This document shows, in pieces, positions 58,263 through 64,000 of a stretch of 64,000 bases of DNA. This DNA is from CAWCTD01 sp963798455. Lineage in GTDB: Bacteria; Acidobacteriota; Terriglobia; Bryobacterales; Bryobacteraceae. Under the pieces are notes generated by a model that did not search any database, was not told where the DNA came from, and was given only the letters and a program-made list of their open reading frames with translations. The translations under genes and the position numbers were made by a program. How positions within the stretch are numbered: the first letter of the stretch is position 1; every line of letters starts with the position of its first letter. The stretch is from positions 62,001 through 126,000 of the forward strand of contig CAWCTD010000003.1 in NCBI GenBank assembly GCA_963798455.1, read 5' to 3'.

Positions 58263-58550
58263 ATGGCCCACACAGAGAATATAAGCTCACTTGCTAGTAG
58301 TGAGGTACAGCTGGGACAGCGTGGGCGAGTTGTCTTGCCTGCTGCCGTCAGGAAGCGACTCGGGTGGCGCACTGGTGACCGTCTGGTCCTGATCGTTGAA
58401 GATTCCGGAGAAATTCGCCTCGCCAGTCTGCGTCAACAAGTGCAGCGTTGCGCCGGCATGTTCAGGCATCTGGTCAGCCCTGGGGTGAGTCTGTCTGACG
58501 AATTGATTGCGGAAAGGCGCGGTGAGGCTGCCCGCGAGGAGCGCGAGTGA
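58263..58550 (+). CDS. vapB: AbrB/SpoVT-type antitoxin
   Basis: 95 residues. SEVQLGQRGRVVLPAAVRKR then LGWRTGDRLVLIVED is the swapped-hairpin AbrB/MazE DNA-binding fold. The C-terminal tail (LSDELIAERRGEAAREERE) would contact the toxin. A TATGAT hexamer at 58251-58256 lies 6 bp before the ATG. The stop overlaps the start of the PIN gene (GTGA), which supports a VapBC-type pair. Confidence 0.82.
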   Translation: MAHTENISSLASSEVQLGQRGRVVLPAAVRKRLGWRTGDRLVLIVEDSGEIRLASLRQQVQRCAGMFRHLVSPGVSLSDELIAERRGEAAREERE

Positions 58551-58954
58551 CGCAACCAAAGACAGTGCTGGACGCCTCTGCGCTGCTGGCGTTCCTGCTC
58601 CAGGAACCTGGTGCGGAGGCTGTAGCCACCGCCCTGATGGATCACTGTGCAATCAGCGCGCTCAACTACGCGGAGACTCTGTCGAAACTATCGGACCATG
58701 GTCAAGACGTCGATCAGGCGGCGGACCGAATGAGGCGTCAAGGACTCACGGGCGCTGCCCTAACAGTCCTTCCAGTGGATCAGTCGCAGGCGCGCGAGAT
58801 GGCCCGCTTGAGGAGAGAGACTCGGCGTGCCGGCTTGTCACTGGCGGACCGGGGCTGTCTTGCTCTAGCGATGTCGCTGAACCTTCCCGCGCTGACGGCG
58901 GACCTGTCCTGGGTGTCGCTCAATCTGGGCATCGAGGTGCAGCCGATTCGCTGA
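58547..58954 (+). CDS. vapC: PIN-domain toxin (VapC-like)
   Basis: 135 residues with a GTG start. The PIN acids are Asp in KTVLDASALLAFLLQEPG, Glu in SALNYAETLSKL and Asp in GLSLADRGCLALAMSL, with a last acidic position in LTADLSWVSL. VapC proteins are Mg2+-dependent RNases that often cut tRNA or rRNA and are blocked by the partner antitoxin encoded just upstream. Both frames are intact, so the module is probably functional. Confidence 0.85.
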   Translation: MTQPKTVLDASALLAFLLQEPGAEAVATALMDHCAISALNYAETLSKLSDHGQDVDQAADRMRRQGLTGAALTVLPVDQSQAREMARLRRETRRAGLSLADRGCLALAMSLNLPALTADLSWVSLNLGIEVQPIR

Positions 58955-58978
58955 GAGCTTCAGGCCGCGTTGCGGCGG

Positions 58979-59007
58979 TTGACACTGCGGCTCCAGCCGG
59001 GCAGAAT
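58979..59007 (+). promoter_or_regulatory. Promoter of tRNA-Leu
   Basis: TTGACA at 58979-58984, a 17-base spacer and CAGAAT at 59002-59007, placed 21 bp before the first base of the tRNA. The -35 matches the consensus fully. Confidence 0.65.
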
Positions 59008-59028
59008 GAAGAGGAACCACCCGAGATG

Positions 59029-59114
59029 CGGATGTGGCGGAATTGGCAGACGCGCATGGTTCAGGTCCATGTGCTCGCAAGGGCGTGGAGGTTCAAGTCC
59101 TCTCATCCGCACCA
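59029..59114 (+). tRNA. tRNA-Leu(CAG)
   Basis: 86 nt with encoded CCA. Acceptor arms GCGGATG and CATCCGC pair. The anticodon arm CATGG-TTCAGGT-CCATG shows anticodon CAG, reading CUG. A long variable arm (TGCTCGCAAGGGCG) is typical of tRNA-Leu, and the T arm contains GGTTCAAGTCC. It decodes the Leu codon most used in this GC-rich sequence. Confidence 0.96.
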
Positions 59115-59141
59115 CACAGAAGTGACAAACACAAATCTGTT

Positions 59142-59165
59142 GCCTTGCGTACACCTACGCAAGGC
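59142..59165 (+). terminator. Hairpin downstream of tRNA-Leu
   Basis: A perfect 9-bp stem (GCCTTGCGT / ACGCAAGGC) with loop ACACCT, 27 bp after the tRNA. No T-tract follows, so termination is possible but not certain. Confidence 0.5.
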
Positions 59166-59251
59166 TGGCTGCTGACCCGTCGAAGCGGCCACGGCGATCC
59201 GTCAAACCGGGATCGTTCGTCGTCCGGGTCGTTGGCAGGCGGCAACCATCG

Positions 59252-60454
59252 TCACGGCTTCGGTGCGGGCGGCAGGTGGCTCGCGGGACTGCCCATCAAC
59301 TTCGTCAGATTGTCCAGCACGAACACGGACGGCGCGGGGCTGCCGTCGGAGTTCCACATGCCGTTGCCGCGGCCGCCTTCGGGGGCCCAGTAGAACACGC
59401 CCGCCGCGCCGGCACGCTTGACCGTGTTGACGAGGTCAACCATGAACTGGAGCTGGCCGGCCTGGTCTCCGGGCCAGAGGCTGTACTTGCTCTGTGCCGT
59501 GACCTGGTCGCCGCCAGACTGAGGATAGCCGGTTTCGACGACCATGACCGGCTTCTTGTAGCGGCGAGAGGTTTCCACAATGTTTCTTTGAAGCAACGCC
59601 GGAGTGCCGTGCCACCTCGGGTAGAAGCTCTGACCGATGATGTCGTAATCGACATTGGCGTGCGTGAGGTGGTCGAACCACCACTGGGTGACTGGCCAGT
59701 CTCCGCCGCAGTCGATGTGCATGACGATCTGCACAGGGCGGCCGGCTGCGCCGGCGCGGACACCACGGACGCCGGCCTTGATGAACCGAGTAAGGTTGTC
59801 CCACTGTGCGGCCTCATCGTAAGGATCGGGAAACGGGCCGCGAACCTGCCCGGCGTCCAGCTTCACGTCGGAAGGCGGCACCTTAACATAACCCAGGGGC
59901 CAGAGCATCCCCCCGGTGATCTCATTACCGACCTGGACCATGTCGGGCATGGCGCCGGCGTTTCTGAACTGCGTGATAACGTCCTTGCTGTACTCTTCGA
60001 CCCGCTTTTCGAGGCCGGTCACGTCAAGGTCGCGCCAAGTGAGCGGGGTCTCCTGGTGCTGTGGATCAGCCCACGTATCGGAGTAGTGAATGTCCAGCAT
60101 GAACGCCGCACCGGCATCCTTGATCTGCTTGGCCAGAGGAAGGGTGTTTTCGAGGCTGTTGTTGGGGGCCGCGCGAACGGGGGAAACGAACACGCGGAGC
60201 CGGAAAGCGTTCCAGCCGTGCATCATCATAATGCCGAACTCGCTGCCCTCCTGGCCGTTCTCCTGGTAGACGGTCGAGCCGCCGCCTCGCCCACCCCGGC
60301 CGCTGGCAAGGGAGGAGATATCGGCGCCCAGGTAGAACTTCGACTGCGCCTCCGCCGGCTGTGCGAACGAGTCCGCTGGCATGAGCCAGCCGATCACTGT
60401 CAGGAACATCGCCGGGATCAAAAGGCCCCGTGAACGTGAGATGAAGGTCTTCAT
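59252..60454 (-). CDS. Glycoside hydrolase family 53, endo-beta-1,4-galactanase
   Basis: About 400 residues from MKTFISRSRGLLIPAMFLTV, with AAGGA upstream; the frame is open 13 codons further. Signal peptide, then FYLGADISSLASGRG and MMMHGWNAFRLRVFVSP. The acid/base Glu is in DMVQVGNEITGGMLWPL (about residue 188) and the nucleophile Glu in VMVVETGYPQSGGD (about residue 317). LDIHYSDTWADPQHQ is another GH53 landmark. The enzyme should release galacto-oligosaccharides from pectic arabinogalactan outside the cytoplasm. Confidence 0.9.
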   Translation of the reverse strand: MKTFISRSRGLLIPAMFLTVIGWLMPADSFAQPAEAQSKFYLGADISSLASGRGGRGGGSTVYQENGQEGSEFGIMMMHGWNAFRLRVFVSPVRAAPNNSLENTLPLAKQIKDAGAAFMLDIHYSDTWADPQHQETPLTWRDLDVTGLEKRVEEYSKDVITQFRNAGAMPDMVQVGNEITGGMLWPLGYVKVPPSDVKLDAGQVRGPFPDPYDEAAQWDNLTRFIKAGVRGVRAGAAGRPVQIVMHIDCGGDWPVTQWWFDHLTHANVDYDIIGQSFYPRWHGTPALLQRNIVETSRRYKKPVMVVETGYPQSGGDQVTAQSKYSLWPGDQAGQLQFMVDLVNTVKRAGAAGVFYWAPEGGRGNGMWNSDGSPAPSVFVLDNLTKLMGSPASHLPPAPKP

Positions 60455-60539
60455 GCCGTTTGTCCTTACTTTCGCGGGCTCCTTCGCCACCACCCGCCGC
60501 GCCGTCTTCCAGCTCGCCGCTTGGTAGAGGAAACTGGGC

Positions 60540-60941
60540 TTAAATCTTCACTTTCTTAATCCACATGTCATGCAAGTTGCACGTGCTGGTGACTGTAACA
60601 CTTCCTCGATATCCAGTGGGTAGGGAATACTCAGATACCGGTTGGTCTTTCCAGGTGAAGGTCTTTCGATTGATAAATCCGCCGTTGTCGAGTACCACGG
60701 TGTGGCTGACGATGTAGTGCTCCTCGCTCATAGGATGAGGAGTGTGGACGGTAATTTTGTCACCACTAATCTCGACAATGGGTACGTGCAGCTTTTCCTT
60801 GCCTTTCCAGTGGCCTGGATTGTTCTCAGTAAATAGCACGTTGGTCCAAGCATCTGGCGCCGCTGCTTCGGCCAGACGAGGTAGTGTGACGATCGCTGCT
60901 GTGCCCGTGAGGGCGGTAATGGCGAAATCTCTGCGTTTCAT
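60540..60941 (-). CDS. Tat-exported superoxide-reductase-like (desulfoferrodoxin/neelaredoxin) protein
   Basis: About 133 residues from MKRRDFAITALTGTAAIVTL, a twin-arginine signal; the frame is open eight codons further upstream. The mature part has KGKEKLHVPIVEI, whose Lys-His region matches the superoxide reductase active site, EEHYIVSHTVVL supplying another His, and VTSTCNLHDMWIKKVKI supplying the Cys and His iron ligands. It lacks the N-terminal desulforedoxin domain, so it is neelaredoxin-like. Export would let it act on periplasmic superoxide, or the fold may serve another purpose. Confidence 0.75.
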   Translation of the reverse strand: MKRRDFAITALTGTAAIVTLPRLAEAAAPDAWTNVLFTENNPGHWKGKEKLHVPIVEISGDKITVHTPHPMSEEHYIVSHTVVLDNGGFINRKTFTWKDQPVSEYSLPTGYRGSVTVTSTCNLHDMWIKKVKI

Positions 60942-61245
60942 GTTGGGCCCCTTTCCTGTGCTCATTTATAGCGCACCTGTTCTGTAGGTCTAGGTGGCCG
61001 GTTCATCGAGACGCCGAGAGGAGACTGCTTGCGGAAGAAAGACAAGAAACTCTCGGCGAGAGGAGCCGACCACCTTGTCCAATTCAGTATAGATCAGGAC
61101 GCCGAACGTTACCAGCTCGGGATGATCGCGGATGAAGAGGAATGGGCCCGACTTGACGCCATCTACGTGCGCTTTGGACGCGATAGGCCCTCGTAGGTCG
61201 GCTTTGCTGACGCTACAGGGAGGCCCGGCGCGCCCTCACGCTCGC

Positions 61246-61374
61246 TACCCGGTCCCGGGCGACGGCGGTCTTGACTGCGTGGCGATCGATAGTTCGGCGC
61301 GGCGAGTCTACGTTTCGCACGGCAACCAAGTGGACGTCCTGAATGCCGACAGCGGCAAGGTCGGCGGCAAGTGA
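61246..61374 (+). pseudogene. Fragment of a YVTN-type beta-propeller gene
   Basis: About 42 codons reading YPVPGDGGLDCVAIDSSARR, VYVSHGNQVDVLNADSGKV and then a stop. This is the first blade after the signal peptide in YVTN/YncE-like secreted propeller proteins. Neither the signal sequence nor the remaining blades are present. It directly precedes the DinB scar. Confidence 0.6.
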
Positions 61375-61400
61375 TGAGGCGGGCGCCTGCAACAGACGCC

Positions 61401-61466
61401 CTGGAGAACCGCCTTGATTTTGGCCAGATGGCGCCACTGGGCATCTGACAGCCCCTGTGCAAATCA
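61401..61466 (-). pseudogene. Collapsed remnant of a DinB-like gene
   Basis: 61401-61433 matches 63280-63312 (3' end of the DinB-like gene) and 61431-61466 matches 63661-63696 (its 5' part). The roughly 350 bp between them are missing, and the junction falls on the short shared sequence GCCA. It is a clean internal deletion of a second copy of the gene at 63271-63756. Confidence 0.78.
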
Positions 61467-61547
61467 CGTCGCCCACCGCGTAGACACCGGGAAACTTCGT
61501 TTCCAGGGATCGCACCGTGGACGGCAGAAACCGCGCGCCCGGTTTGA
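61466..61547 (-). pseudogene. Fragment of a FAD/NAD(P) oxidoreductase gene
   Basis: On the minus strand the frame reads KPGARFLPSTVRSLETKFPG and VYAVGDVI, the strand-turn before the second FAD-binding motif of sulfide:quinone-reductase-like flavoproteins. It runs straight into the DinB remnant. The intact neighbours at the window's right edge have the same order (oxidoreductase then DinB), so this is part of a degraded duplicate of that cassette. Confidence 0.6.
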
Positions 61548-61949
61548 CTACTTCCACTCCCAGAGCTTGGAGTGCGTATTTCCCTCGGCGTCGACATCGA
61601 ACTCGAAAACGGTTGCACCCCCGTTGAGCCGGGCCAGTTTCTGCGAGGCGGTGGTGTAATAGATCGCACCGCGGTAGCTGACTGCGCCGCCACCCACGAA
61701 CTTGCCCACTCCTCCGCCCTTCCACGTGGCTACTTCGCCGTCGGGGGTAATCACCACGCCTTGGCCTTCTCCATACATGCCGCCGTCGGGCCTGCTTACC
61801 GACCAGTAGGTCCCGATCTCCATGGTGTCGACACCCAGCATTTTCCCCTTCGATTCGAACGCGACCTCCACCTTGAAGCCGCCGTCCACGGACAATACGC
61901 GTCTTCCGGTCCGCTTGCCTCGCAGTTCTCCGAGTTGTTCTCCGAGCAT
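61548..61949 (-). CDS. Conserved hypothetical protein
   Basis: 133 residues from MLGEQLGELRGKRTGRRVLS, with AGGAG upstream; the longer frame to 62051 lacks a ribosome site. The body is beta-rich (VEVAFESKGKMLGVDTMEIG, YWSVSRPDGGMYGEGQGVVI, ATWKGGGVGKFVGGGAVSYR) and looks like a small lipocalin-like or beta-barrel fold. I recall similar short proteins in soil bacteria without known function. Cytoplasmic, no signal peptide. Its stop abuts the oxidoreductase fragment. Confidence 0.65.
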   Translation of the reverse strand: MLGEQLGELRGKRTGRRVLSVDGGFKVEVAFESKGKMLGVDTMEIGTYWSVSRPDGGMYGEGQGVVITPDGEVATWKGGGVGKFVGGGAVSYRGAIYYTTASQKLARLNGGATVFEFDVDAEGNTHSKLWEWK

Positions 61950-62150
61950 GAATTGTCTCCTGTGAAATTTGGGTTCCCAGCTTGCCTGCTGACCGCCGGC
62001 CCTCTGGCGGCTTCTGGTGCTGTACATAATTGGATGTCCAGCTACCGGCATTGGAACTGTCGTGACGCAAGAATTTACAGGGTGTTCTCAGAACTGCTAT
62101 TTTTAGGAAGTCGCCGAAAGCGCGACCGATGCAGACAGAAGGAGAAGATT

Positions 62151-63233
62151 ATGGCCGATAAACCGGTATCTCGAAGGTCGTTCATGGCAACCGCGGCTGC
62201 AGCTCCGGCGGCGCCCGTCCTGATTGCCTCGGACAGAATCGCGATATTCGATCCGCCACCCACAAGCATAAAGATCTTGTGTACGCGCGTCGGACAAAGA
62301 GCCGCCTTCACGCCGGCGGAGATCGAACAGCTCAAGGCCGGGGGCAGGAACAACGTGGAAATCTTCATGCCCACCACCGACGAGGAAATGAACCGGCTGC
62401 TGCCCGAGTGCGACGTCGTTTTCGGCCAGCTCAATGCGGCCACGCTGGCGAAGGCGAAGAACTTGAGGTGGGTGCAGAACCTGGAAGCCGGACTGGAAAG
62501 GGAGATGTTCCCAGAGCTGGTCGCCCATCCTTGCGTGATGACCAACATGGCCCGGGTTTACGCGCCGGCCCTCGGGGAGACGGCCATAGCGCTGCTGTTG
62601 TCCCTGACGCGCGGGATCCAGAGATACTACGTTCCGCTGTTCGAGAAGAAGGAGTGGAAGCCCGACCGGAATCTGGTGGAGATCCAGGGCAAGACCATGG
62701 GCGTCGTAGCCTTGGGCGGCCTGGGGTCAGCCACGGCTAAGATCGCACACTACGGCTTTGACATGAAGATCCTGGCCATAGATGCCAAACCCATGGCCAA
62801 ACCGCCCTTCGTCGACACGCTGCGCGAGCCGGGGTGGCTCATGGAGATGGTCCCGCAGGTGGACGTACTGGTCTGCGCTTGCCCCCTTACACCAGTGAGC
62901 CGGGGGATGATCAGTGATCAGGTGTTCCGGGCCATGAAGAAAACGGCGTACTTCATCAACATCTCCCGCGGGCCGCTGTTCGACGAGAACGCGCTTGCCT
63001 CCGCCCTGAAGGAAGGCCGGATCGCCGGCGCCGGATCAGACCCGGGGCCCGTCGAGCCCTATCCACCCACGGGTGTTCTGTGGAGCTGCCCGAACATGCT
63101 GTTCACGCAGCACACCGGTGGATTTTCGCCGGAACGCCAGATCCGTCACATGGCGCTGCTCGCCGACAACGTCCGCCGTTACGCCAACGGCTTGCCGCTG
63201 ATGAACGTGGTGGACAAAGCACGCGGTTACTAG
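62151..63233 (+). CDS. Tat-exported D-2-hydroxyacid dehydrogenase family protein
   Basis: 360 residues. The ATG at 62151 is preceded by GGAG, and the longer upstream frame is an overlap with the opposite gene. SRRSFMATAAAAPAAPVLIA is a twin-arginine signal. The core has the NAD-binding GVVALGGLGSATAKIAHYGF, the catalytic Arg in YFINISRGPLFDENALA, the Glu-region GAGSDPGPVEPYPP (altered from the usual DVFxxEP) and the His in FTQHTGGFSPERQI. Export of a nucleotide-dependent dehydrogenase implies that the cofactor is bound before transport. Substrate unknown. Confidence 0.82.
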   Translation: MADKPVSRRSFMATAAAAPAAPVLIASDRIAIFDPPPTSIKILCTRVGQRAAFTPAEIEQLKAGGRNNVEIFMPTTDEEMNRLLPECDVVFGQLNAATLAKAKNLRWVQNLEAGLEREMFPELVAHPCVMTNMARVYAPALGETAIALLLSLTRGIQRYYVPLFEKKEWKPDRNLVEIQGKTMGVVALGGLGSATAKIAHYGFDMKILAIDAKPMAKPPFVDTLREPGWLMEMVPQVDVLVCACPLTPVSRGMISDQVFRAMKKTAYFINISRGPLFDENALASALKEGRIAGAGSDPGPVEPYPPTGVLWSCPNMLFTQHTGGFSPERQIRHMALLADNVRRYANGLPLMNVVDKARGY

Positions 63234-63270
63234 CATTTCGGTGACAGGCTACGAAATCACCGAAATTGCA

Positions 63271-63756
63271 TCAGACCGCCTGGAGAACCGCCTTGATTTT
63301 GGCCAGATGGTGCCAGCTATGCCTGAGCGCGTGGTCCTCGATGAGGAATTGCGCCGTGAGCGGAGCGTCTGCGTTCAGCGAGACGGGCGCCGCCCGGTCG
63401 AGCTGTTCGTCCGTGAACGCGCGCACCGCCTCCGCGGCGGTCTGGGCGTTGCTGCGGAGGAGATCGATGGTTTCCTGCCTCCCGGCCGCGGCATGGTCGT
63501 GCGCGTGTTTCGCGTTCATCTCAGCCACGGCGCCCCATGTCACCCCCACCACGGGATTCCCTGAGGCGATCTCCGTGGCCAGGTGGATCTCGATTGGGTA
63601 GACGCTCGCCACGTGGTGAATGATCACGCCGACCTGACGGCCGTCGGACGGCACCACCGTGTGCCACTGGGCATCGGACAGCCCCTGTGCGAATGCCGCG
63701 AGCGCGTCGGCGCCCTGCTCGATCCGCTGTGCAAGTAGTTTTGCTCTTGTGCTCAT
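63271..63756 (-). CDS. DinB-like (DUF664/DUF1569-type) helical-bundle protein
   Basis: 161 residues from MSTRAKLLAQRIEQGADALA; the seven codons upstream are unlikely to be used because AGGAAGGA is spaced for this ATG. A four-helix bundle with the metal-binding His positions in VGVIIHHVASVYPIEIH and LIEDHALRHSWHHLAKIKAV is typical of the DinB/YfiT superfamily, whose characterised members are thiol-dependent transferases or hydrolases. It lies downstream of the oxidoreductase gene on the same strand. A deleted copy is at 61401-61466. Confidence 0.8.
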   Translation of the reverse strand: MSTRAKLLAQRIEQGADALAAFAQGLSDAQWHTVVPSDGRQVGVIIHHVASVYPIEIHLATEIASGNPVVGVTWGAVAEMNAKHAHDHAAAGRQETIDLLRSNAQTAAEAVRAFTDEQLDRAAPVSLNADAPLTAQFLIEDHALRHSWHHLAKIKAVLQAV

Positions 63757-63829
63757 CGTGTCCTTCCTGCTCCTCAACCTGTCGAGTCACTCCGTCTTCG
63801 GAAGCCCGAACACATGTCCTCGCCGCCGC

Positions 63830-64000
63830 TCAGTCGCTCCTCGCCGGCGCGCGCCCGAACCAGCGCTGGACGCGGCTGGTGCCGAAATGGACCTTCTCCG
63901 CGACCAGCGCCTCGGATGGCTCCTGGAAGGTGCCCGTGGGTTTTGGGCCGCTCAGAAAGTTCACGTCAACGCGCCCGACCCGCCCGTAGCCGAACTCCAC
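63830..64000 (-). CDS. C-terminal end of a sulfide:quinone-reductase-like FAD oxidoreductase, cut by window edge
   Basis: The last 56 codons are visible: VEFGYGRVGRVDVNFLSGPK, TGTFQEPSEALVAEKVHFG, then RVQRWFGRAPARSD and a TGA. The GRVxRVDVNFL..PTG and RWFG phrases resemble the C-terminus of SQR-like pyridine nucleotide-disulphide oxidoreductases. About 75 bp separate it from the DinB-like gene, which probably shares its transcript. Confidence 0.6.
   Translation of the reverse strand: MEFGYGRVGRVDVNFLSGPKPTGTFQEPSEALVAEKVHFGTSRVQRWFGRAPARSD

Overview
The window looks like high-GC chromosome of an acidobacterium of the Solibacter/Bryobacter type. This is inferred from gene content, not from a marker gene. 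The supporting traits are several Oar-like TonB-dependent receptors with an N-terminal carboxypeptidase-regulatory domain, many Tat-signal sugar enzymes, runs of polytopic GT87/GT39-like membrane proteins, a LytS/LytTR two-component pair and S41 peptidases.

Layout. 1-10.1 kb holds a cluster of membrane glycosyltransferase-like proteins. Five are in a tightly overlapping plus-strand operon and two are on the minus strand. The cluster carries two short 3'-end gene remnants that record past duplication and deletion. 10.1-16.5 kb has a DUF5658 protein, a membrane-anchored small protein and a minus-strand set of LytTR response regulator, TonB-dependent receptor and LytS-type kinase. 16.7-25.2 kb looks like a sugar locus: a Tat-exported enolase-superfamily enzyme, a large TonB-dependent receptor, a Tat-exported fucose-isomerase-like protein and, divergently, a transmembrane regulator with two malectin-like domains. 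25.2-32.6 kb has a POTRA-only secreted protein, a transglutaminase-like protein, a DUF47-Pit phosphate uptake pair, a DHH phosphoesterase and a tandem S41 peptidase.

32.7-39.6 kb has a CopG-type antitoxin behind a truncated toxin-like ORF, flanked by a 33-bp copy of the ppdK 3' end. Next is the minus-strand operon recO-glyQ-glyS-ppdK. The last three genes of that operon carry many single-base indels although their protein sequence is otherwise well conserved, which points to a low-accuracy stretch of assembly rather than real decay. 39.9-48.8 kb holds two nearly identical TonB-dependent receptor genes with identical terminators, with a DDE-integrase insertion sequence between them. Inside the IS, 3' of the transposase, is a potential three-helix structure.

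48.8-58.9 kb is mostly housekeeping: an esterase, tsaC, a homocysteine methyltransferase/methylene-THF reductase fusion (two single-base indels), the iron exporter MbfA, a second Tat-exported enolase-superfamily enzyme, and an apparent pdxR-pdxS-pdxT-phosphatase operon (one indel in pdxS) followed by a VapBC-like pair. 59.0-64.0 kb has tRNA-Leu(CAG), a GH53 galactanase, a Tat-exported superoxide-reductase-like protein, a conserved small protein, a Tat-exported 2-hydroxyacid dehydrogenase, a DinB-like gene and the 3' end of a sulfide:quinone-reductase-like gene. Between 61.2 and 61.55 kb are scars of deleted genes, including a collapsed copy of the same oxidoreductase-DinB cassette that is intact at the window's right edge.

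The genes suggest an aerobic oligotroph that takes up complex carbohydrate through TonB receptors, processes sugars partly in the periplasm and makes its own pyridoxal phosphate. No CRISPR array, rRNA or prophage was seen.
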